The notes: a model not told the origin generated them from the sequence alone. A DNA stretch of 64,000 bases from Novosphingobium subterraneum (GCF_000807925.1 NZ_JRVC01000002.1:186001-250000); one strand, 5' to 3'. Numbered from the stretch's first letter, positions 41,123-50,298 are shown. A program made the numbers and translations.

Positions 41123-41469
41123 CGGATAAACTCCACCCGAGAGCACTTGTCGCCCTCGAAAGAATAGACTGCGATCACGTCGAACGGCTCGACCAGTGCC
41201 GAACCATCGGTGGCGGGCCCGCGCGTCACATGCTCGCGCATCAGCACGTAGTTGCCGATGGCTTGGGCCTCGACGATTTCGGCATGGTTCTGCGGCCAGC
41301 GCGCAAACGCGGCGGCAAGGCCGGAGCGCGTGCCCTCCTTGCCCTCGCGCACCACATCCCCGCGATAGTTCGCCTCGCAGGCGTCGTCGGTCATGTACGA
41401 GACGTAGCTGTCCACGTCCTGCGCGTTGTAGGCGGCGATCATCGCCTTGGCTGTCTCGAGATTGCTCAC
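41119..41469 (-). CDS. NTF2-like (SnoaL-type) protein inserted in the nuo operon
   Basis: A 116-residue protein of the NTF2/SnoaL fold: [20 protein letters not shown] forms the first helices, [11 protein letters not shown] the next strand, and [22 protein letters not shown] the closing sheet. Such cone-shaped domains are enzymes (isomerases, cyclases) or ligand-binding modules; no catalytic residue set is obvious. Start GTG 41469 overlaps the nuoD stop as GTGA, and its own stop overlaps the next gene in the same way. Its place between nuoD and nuoE suggests a complex I role or an expression link; both are inference. Confidence 0.75.
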   Translation of the reverse strand: MSNLETAKAMIAAYNAQDVDSYVSYMTDDACEANYRGDVVREGKEGTRSGLAAAFARWPQNHAEIVEAQAIGNYVLMREHVTRGPATDGSALVEPFDVIAVYSFEGDKCSRVEFIR

Positions 41470-42677
41470 CGGTCGCACTCCCCGAACACCACGTCGATCG
41501 CGCCGAGGATGGCGGTCGCGTCGGGCAGCATGTGGCCCTTGCACATGAAGTCCATCGCCTGGAGGTGGCTGAACGCCGTCGGGCGGATCTTGCAGCGGTA
41601 CGGCTTGTTCGAACCGTCCGAGACCAGATAGACGCCGAATTCGCCCTTGGGGCTTTCGGTCGCCACATAGACTTCGCCCGCCGGAACGTGGAAGCCTTCG
41701 GTGTAGAGCTTGAAGTGATGGATCAGCGCTTCCATCGACTGCTTCATCTCGGCGCGCTTGGGCGGCACCACCTTGCGGTCGGTGCTGGCAATCGGGCCTT
41801 CGGGCATCTGCGCGATGCACTGGCGCATGATGCGGGCCGACTGGCGCACTTCCTCGACGCGGACCATGAAGCGGTCATAGCAGTCACCGCTGGTGCCGAC
41901 GGGAATGTCGAACTCCATGCGGTCATAGACGTCGTAGGGCTGGCTCTTGCGCAGGTCCCACGGAATGCCCGAACCACGGATCATCGGGCCGGAGAAGCCC
42001 CAGCGCAGCGCGTCTTCCTTGGAAACCACGGCGATGTCGACGTTGCGCTGCTTGAAGATGCGGTTGTCGACCACGAGGCTCATCGCGTCCTCGAACAGCG
42101 GGAACAGGCGGTCGTCAATCCAGTCCGCCATGTCGGTCAGCAGCTTGAGCGGCACGTCCTGGTGCACGCCGCCAGGGCGGAACCATGCCGAGTGCATGCG
42201 CGCTCCGCTAGCGCGCTCGAAGAAGTTGAGGCAGTCCTCGCGGATCTCGAACAGCCACAGGTTCGGCGTCATCGCGCCAACGTCCATGACATGGCTGCCG
42301 AGGTTAAGCATGTGGTTGCAGATTCGGGTCAGTTCCGCGAACAGCACGCGCAGGTACTGGGCGCGCAGCGGAACCTCGATGTTCAGCAGCTTTTCGACCG
42401 CGAGCACATAGGAGTGCTCCATGGCCAGCGGCGAGCAGTAGTCGAGCCGGTCGAAGTAGGGCAGCGCCTGCAGGTAGGTCTTGTGCTCGATCAGCTTCTC
42501 GGTGCCGCGATGGAGCAGGCCGACGTGCGGGTCGATGCGTTCGATGATCTCGCCGTCAAGCTCCATGACCATGCGCAGCACGCCGTGCGCCGCCGGGTGC
42601 TGGGGCCCGAAGTTGATCGTGTAGTTGGAAATGACCTCGTCGCCGGTGGTCGGCGACTGTTCGAGGCTCAGGCTCAT
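41466..42677 (-). CDS. nuoD: NADH-quinone oxidoreductase subunit D
   Basis: A 49-kDa-type subunit that lines the quinone site next to cluster N2, 403 residues. [13 protein letters not shown] near residue 28 contains the quinone-binding His, and the region [12 protein letters not shown] and the C-terminal [12 protein letters not shown] are canonical. It is separate from nuoC here, as in most alphaproteobacteria. Overlaps nuoC by 4 bp. Confidence 0.97.
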   Translation of the reverse strand: MSLSLEQSPTTGDEVISNYTINFGPQHPAAHGVLRMVMELDGEIIERIDPHVGLLHRGTEKLIEHKTYLQALPYFDRLDYCSPLAMEHSYVLAVEKLLNIEVPLRAQYLRVLFAELTRICNHMLNLGSHVMDVGAMTPNLWLFEIREDCLNFFERASGARMHSAWFRPGGVHQDVPLKLLTDMADWIDDRLFPLFEDAMSLVVDNRIFKQRNVDIAVVSKEDALRWGFSGPMIRGSGIPWDLRKSQPYDVYDRMEFDIPVGTSGDCYDRFMVRVEEVRQSARIMRQCIAQMPEGPIASTDRKVVPPKRAEMKQSMEALIHHFKLYTEGFHVPAGEVYVATESPKGEFGVYLVSDGSNKPYRCKIRPTAFSHLQAMDFMCKGHMLPDATAILGAIDVVFGECDR

Positions 42678-43651
42678 GCGCCTTCTCCATCGGTCTTCTT
42701 CGCGCGCGTCCGCTTGGGCTTGTCGGCCGCTTCGGTCGCGCCCTCGGTATCGGCAGTCTTCGTTGCGCGCGGCTTCTTCGCCGGGCGAGCCTCGGTCGGC
42801 TCGGGCGCATCGGGAGCGTCAATTTCAGTCTTCACCGCAACCGGCTCGCCCTGGCCCTGACCCGCGACAGTGCCGCCGGTGGCCTTCGCATCAGAAACCG
42901 GCTTGGCCGCTTCGGCATTGGCCTTCTCGCCAGCACCGGTATCGGCCTTGCTGTCAGTCGTCTTGGGCACGTCGGCCTTGGGATCACCCTTGGTGTCGGG
43001 CTTGGTCGCCACCGGAGCGGGCGCCGGCGGCGGCGTTGCCGCCTTCTCATCGCCCGGCAGCACGTAGTCGGCACCTTCCCACGGGCTCATGAAATCGAAC
43101 TGGCGCAGGTCCTGTGCCAGCTGCACCGGCTCATAGACCACGCGCTTGTCTTCTTCCGAATAGCGCAGCTCGACGTAGCCGGTCAGCGGGAAGTCCTTGC
43201 GGAACGGGTGCCCCTGGAAGCCATAGTCTGTCAGGATGCGGCGCAGGTCCGAATTGCCTGAGAACAGCACGCCGAACATGTCGTAGACTTCGCGCTCGTA
43301 CCAGCCGGCGTTCGGCCACAGCGTCGTCACGGTCGGCACCGGCGTCGCCTCGTCGGTCGAGACCTTGACGATCACGCGATGGTTCTTCGTCACCGAGAGC
43401 AGGCAGTAGCAGACGTCGAAGCGCTCGGCCCGCTGCGGATAGTCGACGCCCGCGATGTCCATCAGCTGCTGGTATTCGTGATCGTCACGCAAGCGGCGCA
43501 GGGCATCCTCGACGCTGTCACGCGCGACGGTGAGCAGGATTTCGCCATGCTCCTCGTCTGCCGAAACCAGCATCGCGCCGAGCGCGGCCACCAGCGTATC
43601 CTTCACGCCCTCGTTCGAGGACCAGCGCGGCGCGGAGTGGAGAACGGTCAT
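42674..43651 (-). CDS. nuoC: NADH-quinone oxidoreductase subunit C with long tail
   Basis: A 30-kDa-type subunit of the peripheral arm. Residues 1 to about 200 are a complete NuoC, with [16 protein letters not shown] and [15 protein letters not shown]. Residues about 205-325 form a low-complexity tail rich in Ala, Pro, Lys, Asp and Thr, ending with repeats like AKKPRATK and KPKRTRAKK. The usual NuoC ends near residue 200-230. The tail is predicted to be unfolded. Its reading frame is intact and it overlaps nuoD by 4 bp. The nuoB stop lies 13 bp upstream. Confidence 0.95.
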   Translation of the reverse strand: MTVLHSAPRWSSNEGVKDTLVAALGAMLVSADEEHGEILLTVARDSVEDALRRLRDDHEYQQLMDIAGVDYPQRAERFDVCYCLLSVTKNHRVIVKVSTDEATPVPTVTTLWPNAGWYEREVYDMFGVLFSGNSDLRRILTDYGFQGHPFRKDFPLTGYVELRYSEEDKRVVYEPVQLAQDLRQFDFMSPWEGADYVLPGDEKAATPPPAPAPVATKPDTKGDPKADVPKTTDSKADTGAGEKANAEAAKPVSDAKATGGTVAGQGQGEPVAVKTEIDAPDAPEPTEARPAKKPRATKTADTEGATEAADKPKRTRAKKTDGEGA

Positions 43652-43664
43652 TGTTCCTTGCTCC

Positions 43665-44219
43665 TCAGCGCTCGATCGTGCCGGCGCGGCGGATCTTCCG
43701 CTGCAACTGCATCACGCCATAGAGCAGCGCCTCGGCAGTCGGCGGGCAGCCGGGTACGTAGATGTCCACGGGCACGATGCGATCACAGCCGCGTACCACC
43801 GAATAGCTGTAGTGATAGTAACCACCGCCATTGGCGCACGAACCCATCGAGATCACGTACTTGGGGTCCGACATCTGGTCGTAGACCTTGCGCAGTGCCG
43901 GGGCCATCTTGTTGCACAGCGTGCCGGCCACGATCATCACGTCCGACTGGCGCGGCGAGGCGCGCGGGGCAACGCCAAAGCGTTCCATGTCATAGCGGGG
44001 CATGTTGACGTGGATCATCTCGACCGCGCAGCAGGCAAGGCCGAAGGTCATCCACCACAGCGAGCCGGTGCGGGCCCACTGGAACAATTCTTCGGTGCTG
44101 GTGACGAGGAAGCCCTTGTCGTTCACCTCGGCATTGAGGCTGTCGAAAAACGCCTGGTCCGGCGCCGTAACGGCACCGGCATTGGCAGTAACGAGCGGGT
44201 TAGTGGCCATGTTGCTCAT
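43665..44219 (-). CDS. nuoB: NADH-quinone oxidoreductase subunit B
   Basis: Holds the terminal cluster N2 that reduces quinone. The 184-residue protein has GLACCAVEM with the tandem cysteines, [12 protein letters not shown] and [11 protein letters not shown], giving four Cys ligands. Start ATG 44219 overlaps the nuoA stop as ATGA; the 20 residues before the core are variable. Confidence 0.97.
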   Translation of the reverse strand: MSNMATNPLVTANAGAVTAPDQAFFDSLNAEVNDKGFLVTSTEELFQWARTGSLWWMTFGLACCAVEMIHVNMPRYDMERFGVAPRASPRQSDVMIVAGTLCNKMAPALRKVYDQMSDPKYVISMGSCANGGGYYHYSYSVVRGCDRIVPVDIYVPGCPPTAEALLYGVMQLQRKIRRAGTIER

Positions 44220-44590
44220 TCCCAGTCCAGCGCGCCCTTCTTCCAGGCATAGATGAAGCCGATCACCAGTTCGCCGAGGAAGACCATCATGGTCGTCCAC
44301 CCGGCCCAACCGGTTTCCTTCAGGCTGACCGCCCAGGGAAACAGGAACGCGGCTTCGAGATCGAAGATGATGAACAGGATCGCGACGAGATAGAACCGCA
44401 CGTCGAACTGGCTGCGCGGGTCTTCGAACGCGGGGAAGCCGCATTCATACTCGCTGAGCTTTTCCGCGGTGGGATTGTGTGCGCCGGTCAGGCGCGACAC
44501 GCCCATTGGCAGGAACACGAATGCGGAAGAAAGCGCCAAGGCGATCCCGAGAAAGATCAGGATCGGCAGGTATTGAGACAGATCGACCAA
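44216..44590 (-). CDS. nuoA: NADH-quinone oxidoreductase subunit A
   Basis: A three-helix membrane subunit, 124 residues, first gene of the nuo operon. YECGFPAF and the loop [18 protein letters not shown], which carries conserved Asp and Glu, are intact. The best start is TTG 44590 (giving MVDLSQYLP); no ATG or GTG is nearby and the ribosome site is weak. The promoter candidate is 34-62 bp upstream. Confidence 0.95.
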   Translation of the reverse strand: MVDLSQYLPILIFLGIALALSSAFVFLPMGVSRLTGAHNPTAEKLSEYECGFPAFEDPRSQFDVRFYLVAILFIIFDLEAAFLFPWAVSLKETGWAGWTTMMVFLGELVIGFIYAWKKGALDWE

Positions 44591-44623
44591 AGGGCTGACT
44601 CGCGAAGCTGCAGGTTCGCCTGC

Positions 44624-44652
44624 GCCCTAGTCCCGACCGCGCCTGTACGCAA
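44624..44652 (-). promoter_or_regulatory. Candidate promoter of the nuo operon
   Basis: On the minus strand TTGCGT (44652-44647), 17 bases, then TAGGGC (44629-44624), 34 bp before the nuoA start. The -35 core TTGCG also appears in front of the thiolase gene in this window. Confidence 0.45.
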
Positions 44653-44751
44653 GTGGGGTGCATTGCACTAAGGGCGGAATTGCCTGCCCTTTTCCCAGTG
44701 CAGCGTGATTGGGCGACGTACGGCCGCCGCCCTGCCATTCGTATGCCTTGC

Positions 44752-46185
44752 TTACTTCAGCTGCATCTTCAGCGTGCGCGCCGTGGCGGCACCATATGGC
44801 GGCTTGAGGCCCGCGATCCTGGCGAGGTCGATCTTCGGTTGGCTGAAGACGGCGCGGGCATGGCTGAACGAACGGAAGCCTTCCACGCCATGATAGCTCC
44901 CCATGCCGGAAGGCCCCACTCCGCCGAACGGCAAGTCGTCGGCCGAGACATGAAAAATAACATCATTGACGGTCACCCCGCCCGAGATCGTCCGGCTGAG
45001 CACTGACTCACGCTCGGCCCGATCCTCGCCAAAGTAATAGAGCCCCAGCGGCCGGTCGTGGGCATTGACGTAATCGATGGCTTCATCGATCCGCGAATAG
45101 GTCTTCACCGGCAGGACCGGCCCGAAGATCTCGTCCTGCATGACCTTCATGTCGTCACTGACGTTGCGCAGGATCGTCAGGGGCAGCTTGTTGCCGTTCG
45201 ACCCTTCGAAGTTCTCGTTGCCCGGATTTACGACAATCGCCTCGGCGCCCTTTGCCACGGCATCGTCGACCAGCCCCGCCAGTCGATCACGGTGACGCCG
45301 GTTGATCACGGAGGTGTAATCGTCGTTCGCCAGCAGCGTCGGGTACATCTGCGCCACGCTCGCCTGCACCGCCCCGATGGCCTTGTGCTCGAGTTCCTCG
45401 GGCACCAGCATGTAATCCGGCGCCAGGCAGATCTGGCCTGCGTTCATCATCTTGCCCAGCGCGATCCGCTCCGCCGCCTTGGCAACGTCGGCGCTGCGTC
45501 CGAGAATGGTGGGCGACTTGCCGCCCAGTTCCAGCGTCACCGGCACCAGATTGTCCGCTGCCGCGTGAAGCACGTGCTTGCCGATCGAGGTCGCCCCGGT
45601 GAACAGGAGGTGATCGAACGGCAGCGAGCAGAAGTCCTGGCCCGTCTGAGGCCCGCCCAGAATGACGGCCACCTCCTCTTCACCGAAGAACTTGGGGAAC
45701 AGTTCGGCCATCAGTTCCGAGGTCCGCTCGGTAAACTCGCTGGGCTTCAGCATCGCCCGGTTCCCTGCCGCAAAGGCCTGCGCCAGCGGCCCCATCGTCA
45801 ACCCGACCGGGAAGTTCCACGGCGCGACGATGCCGATCACGCCCTTGGGCTCGTACCGCACCTCGGCCCGCGCCCCGAGCAGGTTCAGCGGGAAGTTGAC
45901 GTGGCGCTTCTCGGGCTTGCTCCATGCCTTCATCCGCTTCTGCGAATAGCGGATCAGGCTGATCGAGGGCATGATATCGGTCAGCATCGACTGCTCGTGG
46001 CTGCGGTGGCCGAAGTCGGCGCTCATCGCTCTGGCGAAATCCTCGCCATGCGCCAGCAGCATCCTGGCGCAGCGCTCCAGACGGTCGTTGCGCGTCGACA
46101 GAGGCTCGGGCCGGGCTGCCATAAAGGCCTCGCGCTGCTTGCCGAGCGCAGTCATCATTTCGTCGCGCGCCGTTTCCTTGAACAT
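44752..46185 (-). CDS. Coniferyl-aldehyde-type dehydrogenase
   Basis: NAD(P)-dependent aldehyde dehydrogenase, 477 residues, of the class that includes coniferyl aldehyde dehydrogenase, which lacks the longer N-terminus of betaine-aldehyde enzymes. The oxyanion Asn is in APWNFP (about 121-126), the general base E219 in LELGGKSP and the nucleophile C253 in GQICLAPDY. The C-terminus has PFGGVGPSGMGSYHG. Coniferyl aldehyde would fit lignin-monomer use in sphingomonads, but long-chain or terpene aldehydes are possible. ATG 46185 is accepted; an internal ATG follows. It lies upstream of the nuo promoter on the same strand. Confidence 0.85.
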   Translation of the reverse strand: MFKETARDEMMTALGKQREAFMAARPEPLSTRNDRLERCARMLLAHGEDFARAMSADFGHRSHEQSMLTDIMPSISLIRYSQKRMKAWSKPEKRHVNFPLNLLGARAEVRYEPKGVIGIVAPWNFPVGLTMGPLAQAFAAGNRAMLKPSEFTERTSELMAELFPKFFGEEEVAVILGGPQTGQDFCSLPFDHLLFTGATSIGKHVLHAAADNLVPVTLELGGKSPTILGRSADVAKAAERIALGKMMNAGQICLAPDYMLVPEELEHKAIGAVQASVAQMYPTLLANDDYTSVINRRHRDRLAGLVDDAVAKGAEAIVVNPGNENFEGSNGNKLPLTILRNVSDDMKVMQDEIFGPVLPVKTYSRIDEAIDYVNAHDRPLGLYYFGEDRAERESVLSRTISGGVTVNDVIFHVSADDLPFGGVGPSGMGSYHGVEGFRSFSHARAVFSQPKIDLARIAGLKPPYGAATARTLKMQLK

Positions 46186-46209
46186 GTCGCCCCGCTCCCC
46201 GAATCGCTT

Positions 46210-47007
46210 TCAGCCCGGCCCCTGCAAAAGGAAGAGCAGCCATGCCGTAGCGGCAAGACAGGTCCCCAGCGGCAGTGCCGTGTCAGCGTCGATCTTACGC
46301 TTGCTGACAAGCATGACAATAGCCGCTGCAATGCCGATGATGCTTGCACCAAGCATCGTCTCGACGACACCCAGCGGCCCCAGCCAGAGCCCGATCGCGC
46401 CGAGCAGCGGAGGATCGCCCGAGCCCATCCCCTCGCGCCCGCGAGCCTTGAGATAGAACCTCGCGATCAGCCACAGCAGAGCATAACCCACCACGCCCCC
46501 GGCAACGGCTATACCGATCACTCCTGCGTCATCGATCACTCTGGCGCGGGCGATTGACACAAGCAGCCCGCTTGCGGCCAGCCAGCCCACAAGCAACCGC
46601 GGCAACCACAAGTGTCGCAGATCGAGCAACGCCAGCAGCAGCAACTGCCACCCCAGCAGCATGGCGGCGAGCGCCAGGCCTTCACGCGCCAGCAACAGCG
46701 ATGCCACGCCAATGGCGGCGCCGCCCAGTTCGCAGGCAAGCTGCCATCCGCCGATGCGCGCACCGCAGGAGCGGCACTTCCCCCTTTGCATCATCCACGA
46801 CAGAACAGGCACCAGTTCGACCACCGTCAGAGCCTTGCCGCACCCGTCGCAGGCGGACCGACCGGTCACGACCGAACGTCCCGAGGGCAAACGCTCCAGA
46901 GCAGCGCCTAGAAAACTCCCGACAATTGCGCCCAGAATGGCCGAACCGACCAGCGGAACGCCTGCAGGCAGGCTCGAAAATGCAGGACCCAGCATCTGTT
47001 CGACCAA
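46210..47007 (-). CDS. Type IV prepilin peptidase/methylase (A24 family)
   Basis: Cleaves and N-methylates prepilins of type IV pili or type II secretion at the membrane. The 265-residue protein has the zinc-binding pairs CDGC (53-56) and CRSC (78-81), about seven membrane helices, one active-site Asp in LDLRHLWLP and the second in GMGSGDPPLLG. In most homologues the last motif reads GxGDxKL; here the Lys is replaced. TTG 47007 gives MVEQML; ATG 46995 is the alternative start. No pilus or secretion genes are in the window, so it is an orphan here. Confidence 0.85.
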   Translation of the reverse strand: MVEQMLGPAFSSLPAGVPLVGSAILGAIVGSFLGAALERLPSGRSVVTGRSACDGCGKALTVVELVPVLSWMMQRGKCRSCGARIGGWQLACELGGAAIGVASLLLAREGLALAAMLLGWQLLLLALLDLRHLWLPRLLVGWLAASGLLVSIARARVIDDAGVIGIAVAGGVVGYALLWLIARFYLKARGREGMGSGDPPLLGAIGLWLGPLGVVETMLGASIIGIAAAIVMLVSKRKIDADTALPLGTCLAATAWLLFLLQGPG

Positions 47008-47015
47008 TGCCCCAT

Positions 47016-47044
47016 TTGCGTTCGCTGCAGTGCAGCACTATGTA
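47016..47044 (+). promoter_or_regulatory. Thiolase promoter with PhaR-like operator in the spacer
   Basis: TTGCGT (47016-47021), 17 bases, TATGTA (47039-47044). The spacer holds the near-perfect palindrome GCTGCAGTGCAGC (47024-47036), which matches the CTGC-N3-GCAG site described for the PHA-responsive repressor PhaR of other alphaproteobacteria. Repressor binding would block polymerase. Confidence 0.5.
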
Positions 47045-47122
47045 CGCGGATGAACGCGGGAGCACACAAGCCCGCGCATCAGCGCCCAGACACAAGGGCC
47101 AAATGCAAAGGTCAGTCAAGAC

Positions 47123-48319
47123 ATGGCACAGTTCTCGTCAGCCGATCCCGTCGTCATCCTGTCCTATGCCCGCACCCCCATGGGCGCGATGCAGGGAGCC
47201 TTGGCAGATGTTTCTGCCACAGATCTCGGCGCCACCGCAGTCAAGGCCGCGGTCGAGCGCGCAGGCGTATCGCCCGATGGCATCGACCGCATTTACATGG
47301 GCTGCGTGCTTCCTGCAGGCCTCGGTCAGGCCCCTGCTCGCCAGGCGGCTATCAAGGCTGGCCTGCCCAAGTCGGTTCAGGCGACCACGGTCAACAAGGT
47401 TTGCGGCTCGGGCATGCAGACGATCATCATGGGCGCCGAAGCCCTCGCCTCGGGCAGTGTCGATGTCGTTGTTGCCGGCGGGATGGAATCGATGACCAAC
47501 GCGCCGTACCTGCTCAAGAAGCACCGCTCGGGCGCGCGCATCGGCCATGACACCGCCTACGACCACATGTTCCTCGATGGCCTCGAAGATGCCTATGAAG
47601 CCGGCCGCGCCATGGGCACTTTCGCGCAGGACACCGCCAACGCCTATCAGCTGACCCGCGAACAGCAGGACACCTACACCGTCGAATCGCTGCGCCGCGC
47701 CCAGACTGCTGTTGCCGATGGCACCTTCAAGGACGAGATCGCCCCCGTCACCGTCAAGACGCGCGCCGGCGAAGTCACTGTCGACACCGACGAGGCACCC
47801 GGCAAGGGCCGCCCGGACAAGATTCCGTCGCTGAAGCCTGCCTTTGCCAAGGACGGCACGATCACTGCAGCCACGTCCTCGTCGATTTCAGACGGTGCCG
47901 CCGCTGTCGTGCTGGCCCGTGAAAGCACTGCCAAGGCAGCGGGCCTCGCCCCGGTCGCAAAGGTCGTCGCGCTTGCCGCCCACGCCCAGGAACCCAAGGA
48001 CTTCACCACCGCCCCCGTCGGTGCGATCCAGAAGGTTCTCGACAAGGCCGGATGGTCGATCGCCGATGTCGACCTGTACGAAGTCAACGAAGCCTTCGCC
48101 TGCGTTGCCATGTTCGCGATGCACGACCTCGGCATCCCGCACGAAAAGATCAACGTCCATGGCGGCGCAACGGCGCTCGGCCATCCCATCGGTGCGTCGG
48201 GCACCCGCATCGTCACCACGCTGATCGCCGCCCTCAGGAAGCATGGCAAGACCAAGGGTGTCGCCAGCCTCTGCATCGGCGGTGGTGAGGCAACGGCCCT
48301 GGCCATCGAACTCGTCTGA
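47123..48319 (+). CDS. Acetyl-CoA acetyltransferase (thiolase)
   Basis: Condenses two acetyl-CoA to acetoacetyl-CoA, or cleaves 3-ketoacyl-CoA. The 398-residue protein has the acyl-accepting Cys in NKVCGSGM (C94), NEAFA, the HGGATALGHPIGASG His motif and the second Cys in SLCIGGGEA. It matches the biosynthetic AtoB/PhaA type. Start ATG 47123. A PhaR-like operator in its promoter favours a role in polyhydroxyalkanoate formation, so phaA is a fair but unproven symbol; no phaB or phaC gene is in the window. It is followed by a structured region and a terminator. Confidence 0.93.
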   Translation: MAQFSSADPVVILSYARTPMGAMQGALADVSATDLGATAVKAAVERAGVSPDGIDRIYMGCVLPAGLGQAPARQAAIKAGLPKSVQATTVNKVCGSGMQTIIMGAEALASGSVDVVVAGGMESMTNAPYLLKKHRSGARIGHDTAYDHMFLDGLEDAYEAGRAMGTFAQDTANAYQLTREQQDTYTVESLRRAQTAVADGTFKDEIAPVTVKTRAGEVTVDTDEAPGKGRPDKIPSLKPAFAKDGTITAATSSSISDGAAAVVLARESTAKAAGLAPVAKVVALAAHAQEPKDFTTAPVGAIQKVLDKAGWSIADVDLYEVNEAFACVAMFAMHDLGIPHEKINVHGGATALGHPIGASGTRIVTTLIAALRKHGKTKGVASLCIGGGEATALAIELV

Positions 48320-48334
48320 TCGGCAAGAGCCTAG

Positions 48335-48467
48335 GCGGCGTGGACAAATTCCACAGCGCCACGGCTGGAGGCAAAAACCGCCAGTTCAAGGAGGCGAGGA
48401 AGCGCAATATCGGGAATATTGCGCGACGAGCCGACGCCGAAATGGCGGTTTTTGGTCCAGCCTAGAA
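48335..48467. repeat. Nested inverted repeat, possible structured RNA or palindromic element
   Basis: The arms at 48363-48383 and 48443-48462 are complementary over about 18 of 21 positions and both contain AAAAACCGCCA or its reverse complement. Inside lies a perfect 9-bp stem with five-base loop (GCGCAATAT 48402-48410, ATATTGCGC 48416-48424). A short hairpin GGCGTGG/CCACagCGCC precedes it (48335-48360). It starts soon after the thiolase stop and ends 10 bp before the terminator. Confidence 0.65.
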
Positions 48468-48472
48468 CAACG

Positions 48473-48504
48473 AAAGACCCCGACCGCAAGGCCGGGGTCT
48501 TTTC
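48473..48504. terminator. Bidirectional intrinsic terminator after thiolase
   Basis: Ten base pairs, AAAGACCCCG/CGGGGTCTTT, with an inner CC-GCAA-GG cap. It has T-runs in both directions and lies between the thiolase gene and the convergent SH3 gene, so it probably ends both. Confidence 0.85.
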
Positions 48505-48524
48505 GCATCAGGAACAAGGCAGCG

Positions 48525-49013
48525 TCAGGGCTTTCCCGCGCCCCACACGGCGGTCGCCTTGATATAGCCTTTGCGACCGTCAACGTCGAAGCTGCACCAG
48601 CCAGCCTTGCAGTCGCCGATCTTGCCCATGACCCCCGGGGCCACGCGCCAGAGCAGACGCCCGGATCCGTCCTTGTTCTCGCGCAGGCCGGTGATGGCGC
48701 CCTTGACGATTCCGGTCTGGTCCCTGCTCAGGAATTGCGCGAGCATCCAGCCGCGCGCGCCATCGGGATCTTCGACCAGGCGCCAGCCCCCCATCACGCG
48801 CAGCACTTTCATGGGGACGCCCTTGCGCGTGTAGGTCCAGTTGATCCGATATTCCCGACCCGGTCCCACGCGCATGTTCGCGGTGTCCTTGCGGGTCGAT
48901 ACCCAATACGGCACGCCGTCTTCTGCGTCCTGCGCAAGAGCCGTCGGCGCAAGCAGGGCGCAGGCGACTGATGCGATAACGGCAGCAGGGGCACGACTGT
49001 AGCGATTGATCAT
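48525..49013 (-). CDS. Exported SH3-domain protein
   Basis: A 162-residue protein with a signal peptide (MINRYSRAP, hydrophobic AAVIASVACALLAPTALA, cleavage near AQDAEDG). The mature part has a bacterial SH3 motif with NMRVGPGREY (about 66-75), RGWMLAQFL and a second similar unit ending with AGWCSFDVDGRKGYIKA. Such domains bind peptidoglycan or other cell-wall targets. ATG 49013 is preferred over the longer frame from 49070 because it gives a clean signal sequence. It converges on the thiolase terminator. Confidence 0.85.
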   Translation of the reverse strand: MINRYSRAPAAVIASVACALLAPTALAQDAEDGVPYWVSTRKDTANMRVGPGREYRINWTYTRKGVPMKVLRVMGGWRLVEDPDGARGWMLAQFLSRDQTGIVKGAITGLRENKDGSGRLLWRVAPGVMGKIGDCKAGWCSFDVDGRKGYIKATAVWGAGKP

Positions 49014-49128
49014 GTACCAGCCGTCGCAAAAATGACCGGCAAGAGCAACACCACAGCGTGCTCTGTCCACGATGGCGGGCCGTCACCATGCTTGACCGCT
49101 GCCCCACCCCGGGCCTAGCTTTGCATCC

Positions 49129-50148
49129 ATGCCGAGTTCCGCCGACTATCGCCCGACCCGCCGCGTCGATGGCACCCCGTGCGTCGCCGTCACCCGCCGT
49201 CTGCTCCCGGAAACGGAAGCGCGGATGAACGAACTTTTCGACGTATCCCTGAATGCCGAAGACCGCGCCATGTCGCGCCACCAGCTTGTCGCGGCGATGC
49301 AATCGGCCCATGTCCTCGTCCCCACCGTAACGGATCGCATCGACGCGGCAATGATCGCCGAAGCGGGTCCGCAGCTCGGCCTGATCGCCAACTTCGGTGC
49401 GGGCACCGAACATATCGACCTTGCCGCCGCCCGAGCGCGCAAGATCATCGTCACGAACACGCCCGGCGTATTTACCGACGACACCGCGGACATGACGATC
49501 GCCCTGATCATCTCGGTCGCCCGCCGCTTGAACTATGGTGGCCGCACGCTGCGCGCCGGCAAGTGGGAAGGCTGGGCTCCTTCCACCATGCTTGGCCACC
49601 GGCTCGCCGGAAAGACGCTGGGCATCATCGGCATGGGGCGCATAGGCCAGGCCGTGGCGCATCGCGCCCGGGCCTTCGGCCTCAATGTCCTCTACAACAG
49701 CCGCCACCGTCTGCCCGAAGCGCTCGAGACGATGTTCGGCGCAAGTTTCGAGCCCGACCTCGACAGACTGGTCGCCGAGGCGGACATTCTGACGCTGCAC
49801 TGCCCGGCAACGCCCGAAACGCATCACATGATCGACGCGCGACGCATCAGCCTGATGAAGCCGCACGCCTACATCGTGAACACGGCAAGGGGCCAGCTGA
49901 TCGAGGAGGAGGCCCTCATCGCAGCGTTGGTCGATGGCCGCATCGGTGGTGCCGGCCTGGACGTGTTCGAACACGAACCGCAGGTCGATGCGCGTCTCCT
50001 GGCCCACCACAACGTCGCAATCCTGCCACACATGGGCAGCGCCACATTCGAGGGCCGCATCGCTTCGGGTGACAAGGTCATCGCCAACATCCGCTTCTGG
50101 GCAGATGGTCATCGCCCGCCAGACCAGGTGCTCGAGGGTCTCGTCTGA
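49129..50148 (+). CDS. D-isomer-specific 2-hydroxyacid dehydrogenase
   Basis: NAD(P)-dependent reductase of 2-keto acids, 339 residues. The Rossmann motif GIIGMGRIGQAVAHRARAF is complete, and the catalytic residues are in NTARGQLIEEEAL (Arg), the Glu of GLDVFEHEP and the His of LPHMGSAT. It most resembles glyoxylate/hydroxypyruvate reductases (GyaR), with formate or phosphoglycerate dehydrogenases as less likely alternatives. Divergent from the SH3 gene with 115 bp between starts. Confidence 0.9.
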   Translation: MPSSADYRPTRRVDGTPCVAVTRRLLPETEARMNELFDVSLNAEDRAMSRHQLVAAMQSAHVLVPTVTDRIDAAMIAEAGPQLGLIANFGAGTEHIDLAAARARKIIVTNTPGVFTDDTADMTIALIISVARRLNYGGRTLRAGKWEGWAPSTMLGHRLAGKTLGIIGMGRIGQAVAHRARAFGLNVLYNSRHRLPEALETMFGASFEPDLDRLVAEADILTLHCPATPETHHMIDARRISLMKPHAYIVNTARGQLIEEEALIAALVDGRIGGAGLDVFEHEPQVDARLLAHHNVAILPHMGSATFEGRIASGDKVIANIRFWADGHRPPDQVLEGLV

Positions 50149-50298
50149 CGACTTGCAATTGTCCGAAACTGGAACCGTTCGTCGCGTTTCGCACAACAAA
50201 CGGTTGCTGGCGCGCTTGTGCGCTGCCGCAATGTTGCTCTAAAGCCCCGCGCGGAGAGGATCTGGTGCAGCACCGCTGCGCGAGGGGGAGAGTCACGC

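Noticed and set aside
50180..50240. Possible sigma-54 promoter before amt (TGGCGCGCTTGTGCG).
   Set aside because: The -12 part does not read TTGC and the spacing fails; the fit is too poor for nitrogen control.
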